NCBI GenBank assembly: GCA_003142475.1
Contig: PLMK01000079.1
Span: 146,673-191,239 of the forward strand
Length of the DNA stretch: 44,567 bases
Direction of reading: 5' to 3'
DNA from: Ignavibacteriota bacterium
GTDB lineage: Bacteria > Bacteroidota > Ignavibacteria > UBA10030
Positions within the stretch are counted from its first letter, which is position 1, and the number at the start of each line of letters is the position of its first letter. A program made the translations under genes and the position numbers. Of the stretch, positions 9,555-17,818 are shown piece after piece. Below the pieces are notes generated by a model, which searched no databases, was not told the origin of the DNA, and was given only the letters and a program-made list of their open reading frames with translations.

Positions 9555-9845
9555 TTACACAATAATCGGTTCTTCTATATCGGAAATTGCATCTCCTCCA
9601 TGATGTTCTACGCGCCGATGCCAATTCGATCCTAAAAAATAGAATCTTAAACTATCTTCTTCTGCTTTATACATCGATAACAACTTATCCTTAAGACTCT
9701 CCCATTGTGCAGGATCAACATTGCACTCGAATACAGAGTTTTGTACACGCAGTCCATAATCAAGACATATCTCTGCAATCTTCCGCAAGCGTGTTACTCC
9801 AGCAGGAGTTTTAGTTGAAACGTCATAACTGACCAACACCATCAT
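9555..9845 (-). CDS. cas2: CRISPR-associated endonuclease Cas2 (type I-C)
   Basis: A 96-residue protein, the usual length for Cas2, the dimeric core that joins two Cas1 dimers in the spacer-integration complex. It opens with M-M-V-L-V-S-Y-D-V, where the conserved aspartate follows the first beta strand, and has the ferredoxin-like pattern with V-Q-N-S-V-F-E-C and the late F-Y-F-L-G-S segment. Two adjacent ATGs could be the start, which makes a one-residue difference. It is the last gene of the cas operon, 7 bases after cas1, and is followed by the leader. Confidence 0.97.
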   Translation of the reverse strand: MMVLVSYDVSTKTPAGVTRLRKIAEICLDYGLRVQNSVFECNVDPAQWESLKDKLLSMYKAEEDSLRFYFLGSNWHRRVEHHGGDAISDIEEPIIV

Positions 9846-9852
9846 AGCAATC

Positions 9853-10881
9853 TCACTTTACGTAGAAGGGTGGATATTCTGTTATGTCACCGCGAATGTA
9901 GCGTGCCAGCAATTGCGCTTGTATATGTGGCAACAATCCAATGGTCATCTTCTCATTTAAAAATGGGTGCGTAATCTCTTCTTGCTTGCGTTTCTGATAT
10001 GCTGATATGACGGTCTTACGCGCTTCATCAGACATCCGCACTTCTCCCGATTCGCGGATTTCAAAATCGCTCTTCGTTACCTGTTTCAAATTAATAAGGT
10101 TCAGCATGATCCGGTCGCCAAGATACGCGCGAAATTCTTCCATAATGTCTAACGCAAGACTCGGTCTTCCAGATCGCATTTGGTGAAGGAAGCCAACCTG
10201 CGGGTCAAGTCCGGTTGTCTCAAGCGCCGAGCGTACATCGTTTGCTAAGATGGCGTATAGAAACGATAGCAGCGCATTTGCCGGATCGAGCGGCGGACGC
10301 TTTGATCTCTGTGCAAACGTAAAGTCTTCTTGCTGCGATGTTATGAGGGACGACAAGACACTAAAATAAATATTAGCACATTCGCCTTCATATCCGCGTA
10401 ATCCATCAAGTGTGAAAGATTTTTCAATATCCGTCAATCGCTTTCCTAAAACCGTTGCAGCAGAATCAACTTTAGGCGGACAATCATCGGGATGATTCCT
10501 TTGATGCCGTAAAAGGAGACTTCGATAGTTTGCCACTTTCGCCGCAATGATCGGTCGTGCAATGGCAAGGGATTCTTGTTCGTTGTCGGCAATGGTATAT
10601 TGCGCTTTTCGTAAAAGTACATTTCCGTGCTGTGCCCCATAGACCCGGGCAAGAAATTTTCCGTTCTCTGAGAGATAGCTGATACCGACATTGTTCTCAG
10701 CACAAAACGCCATAAGGGCAGGGGAGAGGGCTTTGAATCCGAAGCAAACAATGTTCTCAATCGAGTGAACGGGTGCTTGAAAGACTTTTTCATTGTTCAC
10801 CTCCACAACAAACGTTTCCCGTTCTTTGCGCACATACGCATCGTCGGAGGTGATGTAGAGAGTATTCAAATGTTTCTTCAT
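9853..10881 (-). CDS. cas1: CRISPR-associated integrase Cas1 (type I-C)
   Basis: A 342-residue integrase that inserts new spacers at the leader end with Cas2. Metal-binding residues are visible: Glu165 in G-Y-E-G-E-C-A-N-I-Y-F, His233 in G-F-L-H-Q-M-R-S-G-R-P, and Asp245 in A-L-D-I-M-E-E-F. The N-terminal beta domain includes the S-I-E-N-I-V-C-F-G motif typical of the family. The length matches type I-C Cas1. It is separated from cas4 by a 62-bp gap that holds a double-hairpin repeat, while most other junctions in the operon are tight. No good Shine-Dalgarno precedes its ATG, so translation here may differ from that of the upstream genes. Confidence 0.98.
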   Translation of the reverse strand: MKKHLNTLYITSDDAYVRKERETFVVEVNNEKVFQAPVHSIENIVCFGFKALSPALMAFCAENNVGISYLSENGKFLARVYGAQHGNVLLRKAQYTIADNEQESLAIARPIIAAKVANYRSLLLRHQRNHPDDCPPKVDSAATVLGKRLTDIEKSFTLDGLRGYEGECANIYFSVLSSLITSQQEDFTFAQRSKRPPLDPANALLSFLYAILANDVRSALETTGLDPQVGFLHQMRSGRPSLALDIMEEFRAYLGDRIMLNLINLKQVTKSDFEIRESGEVRMSDEARKTVISAYQKRKQEEITHPFLNEKMTIGLLPHIQAQLLARYIRGDITEYPPFYVK

Positions 10882-10895
10882 GGTTTTATTATTTA

Positions 10896-10953
10896 GTCAT
10901 GCTGAATTTATTTCAGCATCTATTCTGAGACCCTGAATCAAGTTCAGGGTGAC
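10896..10953. repeat. double-hairpin intergenic repeat (REP/MITE-like) between cas4 and cas1
   Basis: Two 21-base hairpins stand side by side: ATGCTGAA-tttat-TTCAGCAT, and ACCCTGAA-tcaag-TTCAGGGT, each an 8-bp stem with a 5-nt loop. The element is bounded by GTCA (10896-10899) and TGAC (10950-10953), a short terminal inverted repeat. It resembles a dispersed palindromic family common in Bacteroidota and related genomes, in which hairpins with CTGAA/TTCAG cores are bounded by GTCA/TGAC. The cas4 stop codon (10944-10946) lies inside the second hairpin. Inference: it inserted at the 3' end of cas4. Confidence 0.75.
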
Positions 10954-11588
10954 AGGTCACTGTTGTACAATTCCTTAATATATTGCTTCAACTTCCTTTC
11001 ATTCATCGCCTTTGGCATGCACGCATCCTCTAAAGAACAATTCCGGCATTTCTCGGAGTATTTCGCCGGAGGCACTTTTTTTTGCGAGACAATCTCATGC
11101 ACGGCAGCGATGATTTCTTCGGTTTGCTTTCTTAGCTCGTCGTCAAGCTCAACTTGCACACGTCGGCGGATTTTACCATAGAAGAACGCTCCGCGTCTCA
11201 CCTGCGTGTTCATCATTTCTTCCAAGCATAATGCTTGCGCGCACAACTGCACCTTATCGCTCACATCTTCTTTGGGTTCTCCCGATTTAAACTCTACCGG
11301 CATCACATCCGGCGATCCATCAGCATTTGTTGATTTTCTAAACTCCACAACATCTGCACGACCGACAATACCAAGCCGGGTTGAGTGGATTCTCAGCGCG
11401 CGCACTGTTTTTAATGTGCCGCGTGTTTCGTACGTGTCGGTATCAACCTTTTCGTGCAGGATGTCGCCTCGAACGGTAAAGACATTCTCATGCCACACAT
11501 CCTCCACGTGTATCAACCCGCATTGCCGTGGACAAAACACGTAATGCTGTAATGCGCTAAGTTGTATGTAATCGTCTTCGGTGAACAT
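10944..11588 (-). CDS. cas4: CRISPR-associated exonuclease Cas4 (type I-C)
   Basis: A 214-residue RecB-like nuclease that trims prespacers and helps select those with a correct PAM. The four cysteines of the Fe-S cluster are visible: Cys19 in Y-V-F-C-P-R-Q-C-G, and Cys181, Cys184 and Cys190 in C-R-N-C-S-L-E-D-A-C. The nuclease motifs are His45, Asp79 in V-G-R-A-D-V-V-E, and Glu99-x-Lys101 in V-E-F-K-S-G. The open frame extends 20 codons upstream (to 11648, overlapping cas7), but the ATG at 11588 is preferred because GAGGAA lies about 7 bases before it and the protein then starts in the usual place. The last residues, D-L-S-P, are encoded by the double-hairpin repeat, so the native C-terminus may have been altered. 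Confidence 0.95.
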   Translation of the reverse strand: MFTEDDYIQLSALQHYVFCPRQCGLIHVEDVWHENVFTVRGDILHEKVDTDTYETRGTLKTVRALRIHSTRLGIVGRADVVEFRKSTNADGSPDVMPVEFKSGEPKEDVSDKVQLCAQALCLEEMMNTQVRRGAFFYGKIRRRVQVELDDELRKQTEEIIAAVHEIVSQKKVPPAKYSEKCRNCSLEDACMPKAMNERKLKQYIKELYNSDLSP

Positions 11589-11634
11589 TATATGTTCCTC
11601 GGGCGAGCGTTGATGTCCGCCCAAGAAAGAAATA

Positions 11635-12525
11635 TTACTCACCATCAATTACTTCTACACTCAAACCTGACAATTCTTTGTCAATCTCTGATTTATTAGG
11701 GATGTAATAATCATTAATTGATTGTGGTTCGTCTTTTAATGCTTTTACTTTATCCCTTATTGATCGATGGACTTTTGCAGAAGAATATTTCACTTCTTTT
11801 TGTTCCCACCAATAAAGTTTATGTACTTCCATCGTTCCTGCAGGTCGTGCGGATGATTCATCGTTCACAAATAATGTTTTCAATGCTTTTTGGATTGCTT
11901 TTGCATCTTCGTTGCTAAACCCTGTGCCACGAGGTTGTGCTGCAAGTTGTGGATTAATACTTCCGTAAAAAACATAGACGCCATGGTCAACACGGTGTTT
12001 CATGCCCATAGTATCAGATCCTTTCTTATTGCCATCGCCTTCACCGCTTACACTTTTAGTGATTTGAATACTTGCAGTTCGATCACTAATTGGATTTATA
12101 GAAAATGCCGACTGGATAGAAACAGGCCCTCGGATACCAACAGAAACGCCTTCACCCTTGTTTTCACCTCCATATGCAAAAACTTGTCCGAACGCTCGCA
12201 CATCAAACCATTTTTTACATACAGCATTCCGAAATTTCTTTTCATCTTTCCAGTCATCTTTTTTAATTTCTCCTTCGGCTCTTTTACGAAGACTCGGATA
12301 GTCGTCCAATTTATTATCATCCGATTGGACAAATATCTCTTGTTCAAGGTTCATAAGGCGATTTCTAATTTTTCGTTTAATGCATACGTCGGATAGTTCT
12401 CCATACCCGTCGTAAGTTATACGAGGACGATTACCGTTTAATGGATCGCCATTGGGATTTGCTCTGTTCACCCCAAGAATAACTGCGAAATCGATTTTGT
12501 TTTTCAAACTCTCTGTTGTTCCCAT
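11635..12525 (-). CDS. cas7c: type I-C Cascade backbone protein Cas7c (Csd2)
   Basis: A 296-residue subunit, several copies of which coat the crRNA spacer in the Cascade complex. It carries Csd2 signatures: V-N-R-A-N-P-N-G-D-P-L-N-G-N-R-P-R near residues 19-35, S-V-G-I-R-G-P-V-S-I-Q-S-A-F near 128-141, and K-H-R-V-D-H-G-V-Y-V-F-Y-G. Its ATG is preceded by AAGGAGT at a good distance, so the start is secure. A 107-bp gap separates it from cas8c, larger than at the other upstream junctions; that gap is one open frame in phase with cas7c but has no usable start. Confidence 0.97.
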   Translation of the reverse strand: MGTTESLKNKIDFAVILGVNRANPNGDPLNGNRPRITYDGYGELSDVCIKRKIRNRLMNLEQEIFVQSDDNKLDDYPSLRKRAEGEIKKDDWKDEKKFRNAVCKKWFDVRAFGQVFAYGGENKGEGVSVGIRGPVSIQSAFSINPISDRTASIQITKSVSGEGDGNKKGSDTMGMKHRVDHGVYVFYGSINPQLAAQPRGTGFSNEDAKAIQKALKTLFVNDESSARPAGTMEVHKLYWWEQKEVKYSSAKVHRSIRDKVKALKDEPQSINDYYIPNKSEIDKELSGLSVEVIDGE

Positions 12526-12632
12526 GGTAAATACTCCTTTATGATAAATGAAATAAAATTCTTTTGGTGGAACACGTATTCCTGCGAGTCGTTTTCCATC
12601 AAGGATATTTAAAGATGAATGTCCTATCCAGA
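12526..12632 (-). other. 107-bp cas8c-cas7c junction, open in frame with cas7c
   Basis: Read on the minus strand in the cas7c frame, this gap has no stop codon and would encode W-I-G-H-S-S-L-N-I-L-D-G-K-R-L directly upstream of cas7c. It has no ATG, GTG or TTG in that frame. The W-I-G-H-S-S word followed by D-G-K-R resembles the opening of metallo-beta-lactamase-fold hydrolases, but it is too short to call. In another frame an ATG opens a 31-codon ORF that runs into cas7c. Only the cas7c ribosome site (AAGGAGT) is well supported here. Confidence 0.35.
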
Positions 12633-13016
12633 TTATTCTTCAACTTGCATTTCTTCCGGTTCTTCGTTTTTACCTTTCCATAATTCGGCGCGTTGGCAAT
12701 GGAAGCCCAATAAAAATTCTCCACCTAATGGTTTATCATTCTTAAAATCATCTGGGGCAAATTTACACATAACGTTATCTATTAGTCCGGTGTAGTAACC
12801 TGCACCACCAAGTCGTGCTTTGTACGGTGATAGTGAAAGCTCGATTTGTCTCCATGTTTTAAAAGGATGTTCAGCAAACAACTGCATATAACGTGCAGCA
12901 TTTGTATCACGTTTTTCCTTTGCTTTATAAAGTGCGTGTCCTTCAAGCCGGTCTGCAATTGCGAGAAGTCTTCCATAAAGGTAGTCTCGCGTATTCCTGT
13001 TTTCATCAAGAGCCAT
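12633..13016 (-). CDS. cas11c: Cas11c small subunit, internal translation product of cas8c
   Basis: In type I-C systems the small Cascade subunit is known to be translated from an internal start in cas8c. Here Met521 of Cas8c (codon 13014-13016) opens a 127-residue, mostly helical protein beginning M-A-L-D-E-N-R-N-T-R-D-Y-L-Y-G-R-L-L. It is preceded by a perfect Shine-Dalgarno, AAAGGAGG, 8 bases upstream. The length is close to that of known Cas11c, and the fragment ends at the cas8c stop. Two copies would be expected to form the inner belly of Cascade and contact the displaced DNA strand. The internal start is a prediction from sequence, but a strong one. Confidence 0.85.
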   Translation of the reverse strand: MALDENRNTRDYLYGRLLAIADRLEGHALYKAKEKRDTNAARYMQLFAEHPFKTWRQIELSLSPYKARLGGAGYYTGLIDNVMCKFAPDDFKNDKPLGGEFLLGFHCQRAELWKGKNEEPEEMQVEE

Positions 13017-14576
13017 ATTGTAATCCTCCTTTGAATATTTTTTATAAAGTGAACATGCTATACTCAGTGTTTTATTCCATTCTCTTTCGTGTTTATCTTT
13101 CGAATCTTTTTGAGCAATTCTATTACATGCGCGTCTTATAACGGATTCAACAATATCGCGTGGTATTTGCTGACCATCAATGATGCAGGGGAGAAGACGA
13201 GCCACGGTTGCTTTTGTAAGTTTGTCGTCAACTCTTCTTCCATACGCTGCTTCGGCTATATCATCTGGTGCAGGTGCCCCAACAAAAGTGAAGTGTTGTT
13301 TCGTCTCCTTATCATAGCCGTAATTGTGTATCCATGCACAATGTTCATGCCAGTCATCAATTCTCTTAAGAAAATCAGAACCTTTTAGTTCTTTATAAAA
13401 AGTCATGGACATTCGTCCGGGTGTTGCTGCATCTAAACCCATAACGACAACATCAGCTGAATTGCCTAGTTCTTTGCGATAACCGGCTATTTTCTTTTTA
13501 AGCTTTATTGCCAAGTCTTGTGCAGTCGATACAACCTTCGACTCATTACTTGGTAATTCATTAAAACCAAGAATTGCCAGTGGGTCATCTGTTGGCTGGA
13601 TAATTTTTGTCCCAGAAGTTGCCCATGCTACGATGGCTTGACCATCTTTGCCTTTGTATCCCTGACGATCAATTAACCAACGGAGAGCTAGATGTGCTTT
13701 TTGTGACACTTCAAGACTTATACCAGCGGCTTGATCTGCATCCCAAAACCGCCCAAGAAAAGTAAATCCACAACTATCATCTACTTTTTCTTTACCTTTG
13801 CTATCAATTGATTTGCCTGAAGAGATTATTTTTGCCCCATCAGCTTCATTTCTAATTTTTTTGGGGTGTTGGTTGCTAACGATTTGATCCTTTCCGGTTG
13901 TGTAACAAAGACCTTTCTTTTCTCTCTTTATACTGAAATAATATTGAATCCAAATTTTCCATAGGGATTCATCGTCCCATGCTCTTATTTCCTTCTCATT
14001 TGGTTTATCAACAATCCATCGTATGAAGGCATCAGCCTGCCATTCCTGGTTTTGTAGGATCGAAAATATTGTAGGTGTTTCATTCCTATTTCCATCCCAC
14101 TTCTTGAGTAAAGTTCCTTGCTTTGCATATAAGACATTATTCTTAATTAAATCTTCAATGATCTTTCCTTTTCTTACATATTTTAGTACCGCAATAGCTT
14201 TGGGATGAGAATATGTAGAATTACACCATGCTTCTAAATTATTTCGATATGATTCATGATATATTTTCTTGTCTCCTCCATAATTTTCATAGTCTTGTGC
14301 AACATATTGTAGCTTGTCACAAAGCGGATGAGGTGCCCCACCACTAGTTCTTCCAGCGGATTTTTCGGTGCAAGGTATTATAGTCGTTCTTACTTCGTCT
14401 TTGCCCAAAGAGCGTGCTTTTATAAACTTACCATGTTCATCTATAGTGATTTCAATATGTGCCTTTTGAGTCGTATGGCAAATCGGAAGGAGAGGCATTT
14501 TATTCTCATCATGACTTACTCCAACCATATTTTCACAATTATTGTACGTCTCGTACAGCTTTTGCATCCAGCTCAT
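12633..14576 (-). CDS. cas8c: type I-C Cascade large subunit Cas8c (Csd1)
   Basis: A 647-residue large subunit of type I-C Cascade, which recognises the PAM and helps position Cas3. It shows the Csd1 pattern: N-terminal L-P-I-C-H-T-T-Q-K-A-H-I, W-A-T-S-G-T-K in the middle, and the conserved G-L-D-A-A-T-P-G-R-M-S segment followed by W-H-E-H-C-A-W. The start overlaps the cas5c stop by four bases (ATGA) and is preceded by GGAGGTGA, so the two are translationally coupled. The length is at the upper end for Cas8c. The C-terminal 127 residues can be made separately from an internal start as Cas11c (see that entry). Confidence 0.97.
   Translation of the reverse strand: MSWMQKLYETYNNCENMVGVSHDENKMPLLPICHTTQKAHIEITIDEHGKFIKARSLGKDEVRTTIIPCTEKSAGRTSGGAPHPLCDKLQYVAQDYENYGGDKKIYHESYRNNLEAWCNSTYSHPKAIAVLKYVRKGKIIEDLIKNNVLYAKQGTLLKKWDGNRNETPTIFSILQNQEWQADAFIRWIVDKPNEKEIRAWDDESLWKIWIQYYFSIKREKKGLCYTTGKDQIVSNQHPKKIRNEADGAKIISSGKSIDSKGKEKVDDSCGFTFLGRFWDADQAAGISLEVSQKAHLALRWLIDRQGYKGKDGQAIVAWATSGTKIIQPTDDPLAILGFNELPSNESKVVSTAQDLAIKLKKKIAGYRKELGNSADVVVMGLDAATPGRMSMTFYKELKGSDFLKRIDDWHEHCAWIHNYGYDKETKQHFTFVGAPAPDDIAEAAYGRRVDDKLTKATVARLLPCIIDGQQIPRDIVESVIRRACNRIAQKDSKDKHEREWNKTLSIACSLYKKYSKEDYNMALDENRNTRDYLYGRLLAIADRLEGHALYKAKEKRDTNAARYMQLFAEHPFKTWRQIELSLSPYKARLGGAGYYTGLIDNVMCKFAPDDFKNDKPLGGEFLLGFHCQRAELWKGKNEEPEEMQVEE
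13025..13032 (-). promoter_or_regulatory. internal ribosome binding site for Cas11c
   Basis: The minus strand reads AAAGGAGG here, inside the cas8c coding region, with 8 bases between it and the internal ATG at 13016. It is as strong as the operon's own gene-start sites before cas5c and cas8c, which argues that it is selected rather than accidental. Confidence 0.85.
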
Positions 14577-15304
14577 TGTGTCACCTCCGCTTCTTCATAT
14601 CCTTCCAACAAATCTTCTTCCGCCAATCCGATTGTTTCAATTTTCTGTGCTTTCATTGATCTGACCAATTTTCGGATGCTGCAATCTTTTGGATGTGGAA
14701 ATTCAATGACACCTTGTTTCATTTTAGCCCACCAAAATCGGGCGATAAATTTTCCATCTTCGCCTTCGTCTGGATAATCAAAACCATGAAACATTAAACC
14801 AAATGCAAGCTCTGGGTGATCGTCGTATTCTCCTGTATCCTCGCCGAATTTACATGGTTCAACGTATGCCTGACATTCTCGTGTGCCGAGAAAAATGTCC
14901 CGCCTGCCTCCACGTTCGATCATCCGTTTTGCCACATAATAATGTTTGTTCTCGTTTTGATCCTGCTTTAAATCTTCTCGCTTTTCATTCCATTCAAAAT
15001 GTGCCTGAACTTGGTATTCAACATCCGCAAGGTATGTATAAATGGAAAGAGAGTTACCGCCGCTGCCGCTGTAAATAACCGGCTTTGCGCTTTGTGTCTG
15101 TGTTTTTATCTGTTTCATTATCCTGACTTTATCAATAATCCAGATAATTGTCGGTTTCCAATACACGGAACTAATCACGCCTTTCAAAGCCTCGTATGTC
15201 GGCACTTGATACGAACATTTTTCCCCACCAATTTTCGTTAGGGGGTCAGTGAAGAGGGCGTACTTGCCGTGTACCTTGAATTCCACACTGTTCTTGTATT
15301 TCAT
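14573..15304 (-). CDS. cas5c: type I-C pre-crRNA endoribonuclease Cas5c
   Basis: A 243-residue protein that in type I-C replaces Cas6: it cuts pre-crRNA at the base of the repeat hairpin and stays bound to the 5' handle in Cascade. Candidate catalytic residues match those described for Bacillus halodurans Cas5d: Tyr48 in S-V-Y-W-K-P and Lys120-His121 in N-K-H-Y-Y-V-A-K-R. The N-terminal fold starts V-E-F-K-V-H-G-K-Y-A-L-F-T-D-P, usual for the family. AAGGAGGAGAC lies just before the ATG. It starts 9 bases after cas3 and overlaps cas8c by four bases. Confidence 0.96.
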   Translation of the reverse strand: MKYKNSVEFKVHGKYALFTDPLTKIGGEKCSYQVPTYEALKGVISSVYWKPTIIWIIDKVRIMKQIKTQTQSAKPVIYSGSGGNSLSIYTYLADVEYQVQAHFEWNEKREDLKQDQNENKHYYVAKRMIERGGRRDIFLGTRECQAYVEPCKFGEDTGEYDDHPELAFGLMFHGFDYPDEGEDGKFIARFWWAKMKQGVIEFPHPKDCSIRKLVRSMKAQKIETIGLAEEDLLEGYEEAEVTQ

Positions 15305-15313
15305 GTCTCCTCC

Positions 15314-17818
15314 TTAAAAATTTAGACTTTTCATTTCTGTCACAATTTCTTTACTCCAGCCAAATTCATTGCTGTAATATTGATAATTCATATAGTAAAT
15401 ATCGGCTTCGTCTTGTACGGGGCGTATTGCCCCATTCTTTTCCATCTCCTCGAATTCATAAGGGTAGAGATTGACAGAGAACCTTTGCGCCGCTTTTAAA
15501 AGCTTGTACTGCTTTTCAAGCATAACGGTACCACAAAGATCATTGACGATCTGATTGCCTATTTTTCCATAAGGAACAACGACACCACGCGTTGGTGTAT
15601 CAATTGCATGAAATGCTTTCGCTGCACTTTGAAAGGATTGTCTCAATGAAAGAGGAAAGTTTATATGTTTTATGTCTTCATACCGTCTCAAAGAAATGGT
15701 GTTCGTTGATAGGAGATTAAACAGATCATCATCTCTTTCTATTATAGATTTGCTGTTAACGGGATAGCACATTTCTTTGTGCCTGTTATAGAAATAATAT
15801 GTGTAGAATTGTTTCATTGCCTTCAATCCAATTCTATCGTTATCAAATGTCTTGGGTGTGTTCTTGTATTCTCGAAGAACACGCTCTGCATTATCCGCGC
15901 CAGTCTTAATATCTTTAAGTTTGTCCAAGCTATCATTACAGGGATTTATGATGTAAACTTTTCCTGTTTTGCGTCTTCCGTTTCTATTACATCTTCCTGC
16001 TGCTTGTGTTATTGAATCGAGACCTGCCAGATAACGAATAACCGTTCCGAAATCTATATCGACACCGGCTTCTATCAATTGTGTGCTAACGCATACTACC
16101 GGTAGTTTCTTTTCGATTCTATCCTTAATAAGATTGAGGACTTCAAGACGATGCGCGGGACACATGTTGGTGCTGAGATGATATATATCAGGAGTGCTTT
16201 TCTTCTGAAGCGTCACGTAAAGTGACCGAGCAGAATCTTTTTTGTTTACAATGATCAACACACTACCCGTATCATTCAATTCCTTTTTAATCAAATCCAC
16301 TGTTTCATTCTCTGTCCATCCGCCTACCTTTTTCCTTTTGTCATAGACTTTAACTCGCTGTAATTTTTTAAATAGCTTATGTTCATCCTGTATAATCCTT
16401 TGCCCAGAAGATATGTCTAAGAATCTATGTGCACTATCGTCGTCAATTTTTTTCTCCAGCCAGCTTGCTTTGTCAAGCAATGGCTGTGTTGCCGTACAAA
16501 GAATGACTGATGCTCCGCAATTATTGACAAGAAATCGAAGGGAAACGTTGAACATGTGAACACATCTGACGGGGATTGTCTGGACTTCGTCAAAGATAAT
16601 CACAGAATTGGCAAGTTGGTGCATCCTGCGTGCACTTCTAGTTCCGCTGCCGAACATTGTCTCGAGAAATTGTACCTGAGTTGTAAAGACAATCGGTGCA
16701 TCCCAATTTTCTGATAAAAGATTCTGTCTCTTTGTTTCTTCTTCTGGTGTCAGGTTGGAATGATGTTCAAGAACAACTCTATCTAAATATTTACCATTGC
16801 TGTCTTTATCTTCTAAAATCTTTCGTACTTCATCTGCATTTTGATCAATAATAGAAGTGAAGGGAATAACATAGAATATTCTATCCAGCTTATGATGCTT
16901 TGCATGGTTTAAAGCAAACCGCAAACTTGCCATCGTTTTGCCGCCGCCAGTAGGAACGGTTAATTGGTATATTCCTTTTGGCTTTGTTGAAAAATTAAAG
17001 CATTGTTCTGATACTTCATTTCGCAGATCGTCGACTTCATTTTTATCCGGCTTGTTTTCAAACTCTTTTATCTTCGCATTCAATCTTTCGATTAGCACAT
17101 CCCAGGAGCAATACTTTCCATAATTACGGATTTCTGCGTTTTGAGGAAATTCAAAATCGGCAGTATTAAGTCTGTCAGCATCTATAAGACAACTGAAAAG
17201 AAAACGTGCAAGCAATCCGTATTTAAACAATACAGTATCTTGTTTGTCGCCGTCCTCTTTTAGTGATTTTATCTTTTCGATAATTTGTTTAATGACGTTA
17301 TCGCTCGAAAGCATTTTTGTAATCTTTTGTATCTCCATTTCCTGGAAATATGATAGTGCTTCATCGATGTGAGTCTTTTCTGATTCCTTGTTTATTCTTC
17401 GTGTAAAATTATCTTCGCCGGAAGGTAAAAGGCAATCGATGATGCCGGAATGGTGTGAAGCAATACAAAGTGCAAGTAATTGCGCCACATTGATTCCTGC
17501 CGCGCCTTGTTCGGAAAGAATCCTAAAAATAAATTGTGCCCCTGCGCTGGAATGATCTATTTTTCCTTTTTGTGTTTTTGCATCAACCCAATCATCGGCA
17601 TCTGGATTAATGCGTCCTGTTGCAGATTGGATGTATTTATCAAATTCAATGCTTGCTTTCCCAAGGTCATGAAGCAAACCGATAATTCTCCCCGCATCTT
17701 TCAATCCGATCTTTCCGGCGAATTGTCCACAATAAATTGCGGTTCTTAAAAGATGGCTTTGTAAAGATTGTGCTTCTCCATCTTTTTCTCGTCGGTGTGC
17801 AATAAACTCTTTCTTCAT
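15314..17818 (-). CDS. cas3: CRISPR-associated nuclease-helicase Cas3 (type I-C)
   Basis: An 834-residue fusion of an HD nuclease and a superfamily 2 helicase, which degrades DNA once Cascade has bound its target. HD-domain residues visible are His22, His50-Asp51 in L-L-H-D-L-G-K, His89 in D-H-S-S-A-G, and His122-His123 in A-S-H-H-S-G. Helicase motifs are Walker A (P-T-G-G-G-K-T, about 287-293), the DEAD-like box I-I-F-D-E-V-Q near 409-415, C-T-A-T-Q-P, and motif VI Q-A-A-G-R-C-N-R-N-G-R near 605-615. All catalytic motifs look intact. It is the first gene of the cas operon, so the operon promoter should lie at 17819-18300; none could be fixed by eye. Confidence 0.98.
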   Translation of the reverse strand: MKKEFIAHRREKDGEAQSLQSHLLRTAIYCGQFAGKIGLKDAGRIIGLLHDLGKASIEFDKYIQSATGRINPDADDWVDAKTQKGKIDHSSAGAQFIFRILSEQGAAGINVAQLLALCIASHHSGIIDCLLPSGEDNFTRRINKESEKTHIDEALSYFQEMEIQKITKMLSSDNVIKQIIEKIKSLKEDGDKQDTVLFKYGLLARFLFSCLIDADRLNTADFEFPQNAEIRNYGKYCSWDVLIERLNAKIKEFENKPDKNEVDDLRNEVSEQCFNFSTKPKGIYQLTVPTGGGKTMASLRFALNHAKHHKLDRIFYVIPFTSIIDQNADEVRKILEDKDSNGKYLDRVVLEHHSNLTPEEETKRQNLLSENWDAPIVFTTQVQFLETMFGSGTRSARRMHQLANSVIIFDEVQTIPVRCVHMFNVSLRFLVNNCGASVILCTATQPLLDKASWLEKKIDDDSAHRFLDISSGQRIIQDEHKLFKKLQRVKVYDKRKKVGGWTENETVDLIKKELNDTGSVLIIVNKKDSARSLYVTLQKKSTPDIYHLSTNMCPAHRLEVLNLIKDRIEKKLPVVCVSTQLIEAGVDIDFGTVIRYLAGLDSITQAAGRCNRNGRRKTGKVYIINPCNDSLDKLKDIKTGADNAERVLREYKNTPKTFDNDRIGLKAMKQFYTYYFYNRHKEMCYPVNSKSIIERDDDLFNLLSTNTISLRRYEDIKHINFPLSLRQSFQSAAKAFHAIDTPTRGVVVPYGKIGNQIVNDLCGTVMLEKQYKLLKAAQRFSVNLYPYEFEEMEKNGAIRPVQDEADIYYMNYQYYSNEFGWSKEIVTEMKSLNF

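Noticed and set aside
11589-11648. 20-codon N-terminal extension of cas4 overlapping cas7c
   Set aside because: The ATG at 11588 has GAGGAA just upstream and gives the normal Cas4 N-terminus; the extension has no family similarity.
10963-15241. Plus-strand open frames opposite the cas genes (for example 11206-11544, 11890-12396, 14328-14777)
   Set aside because: They lie antisense to well-supported cas genes, lack ribosome sites and resemble no family.
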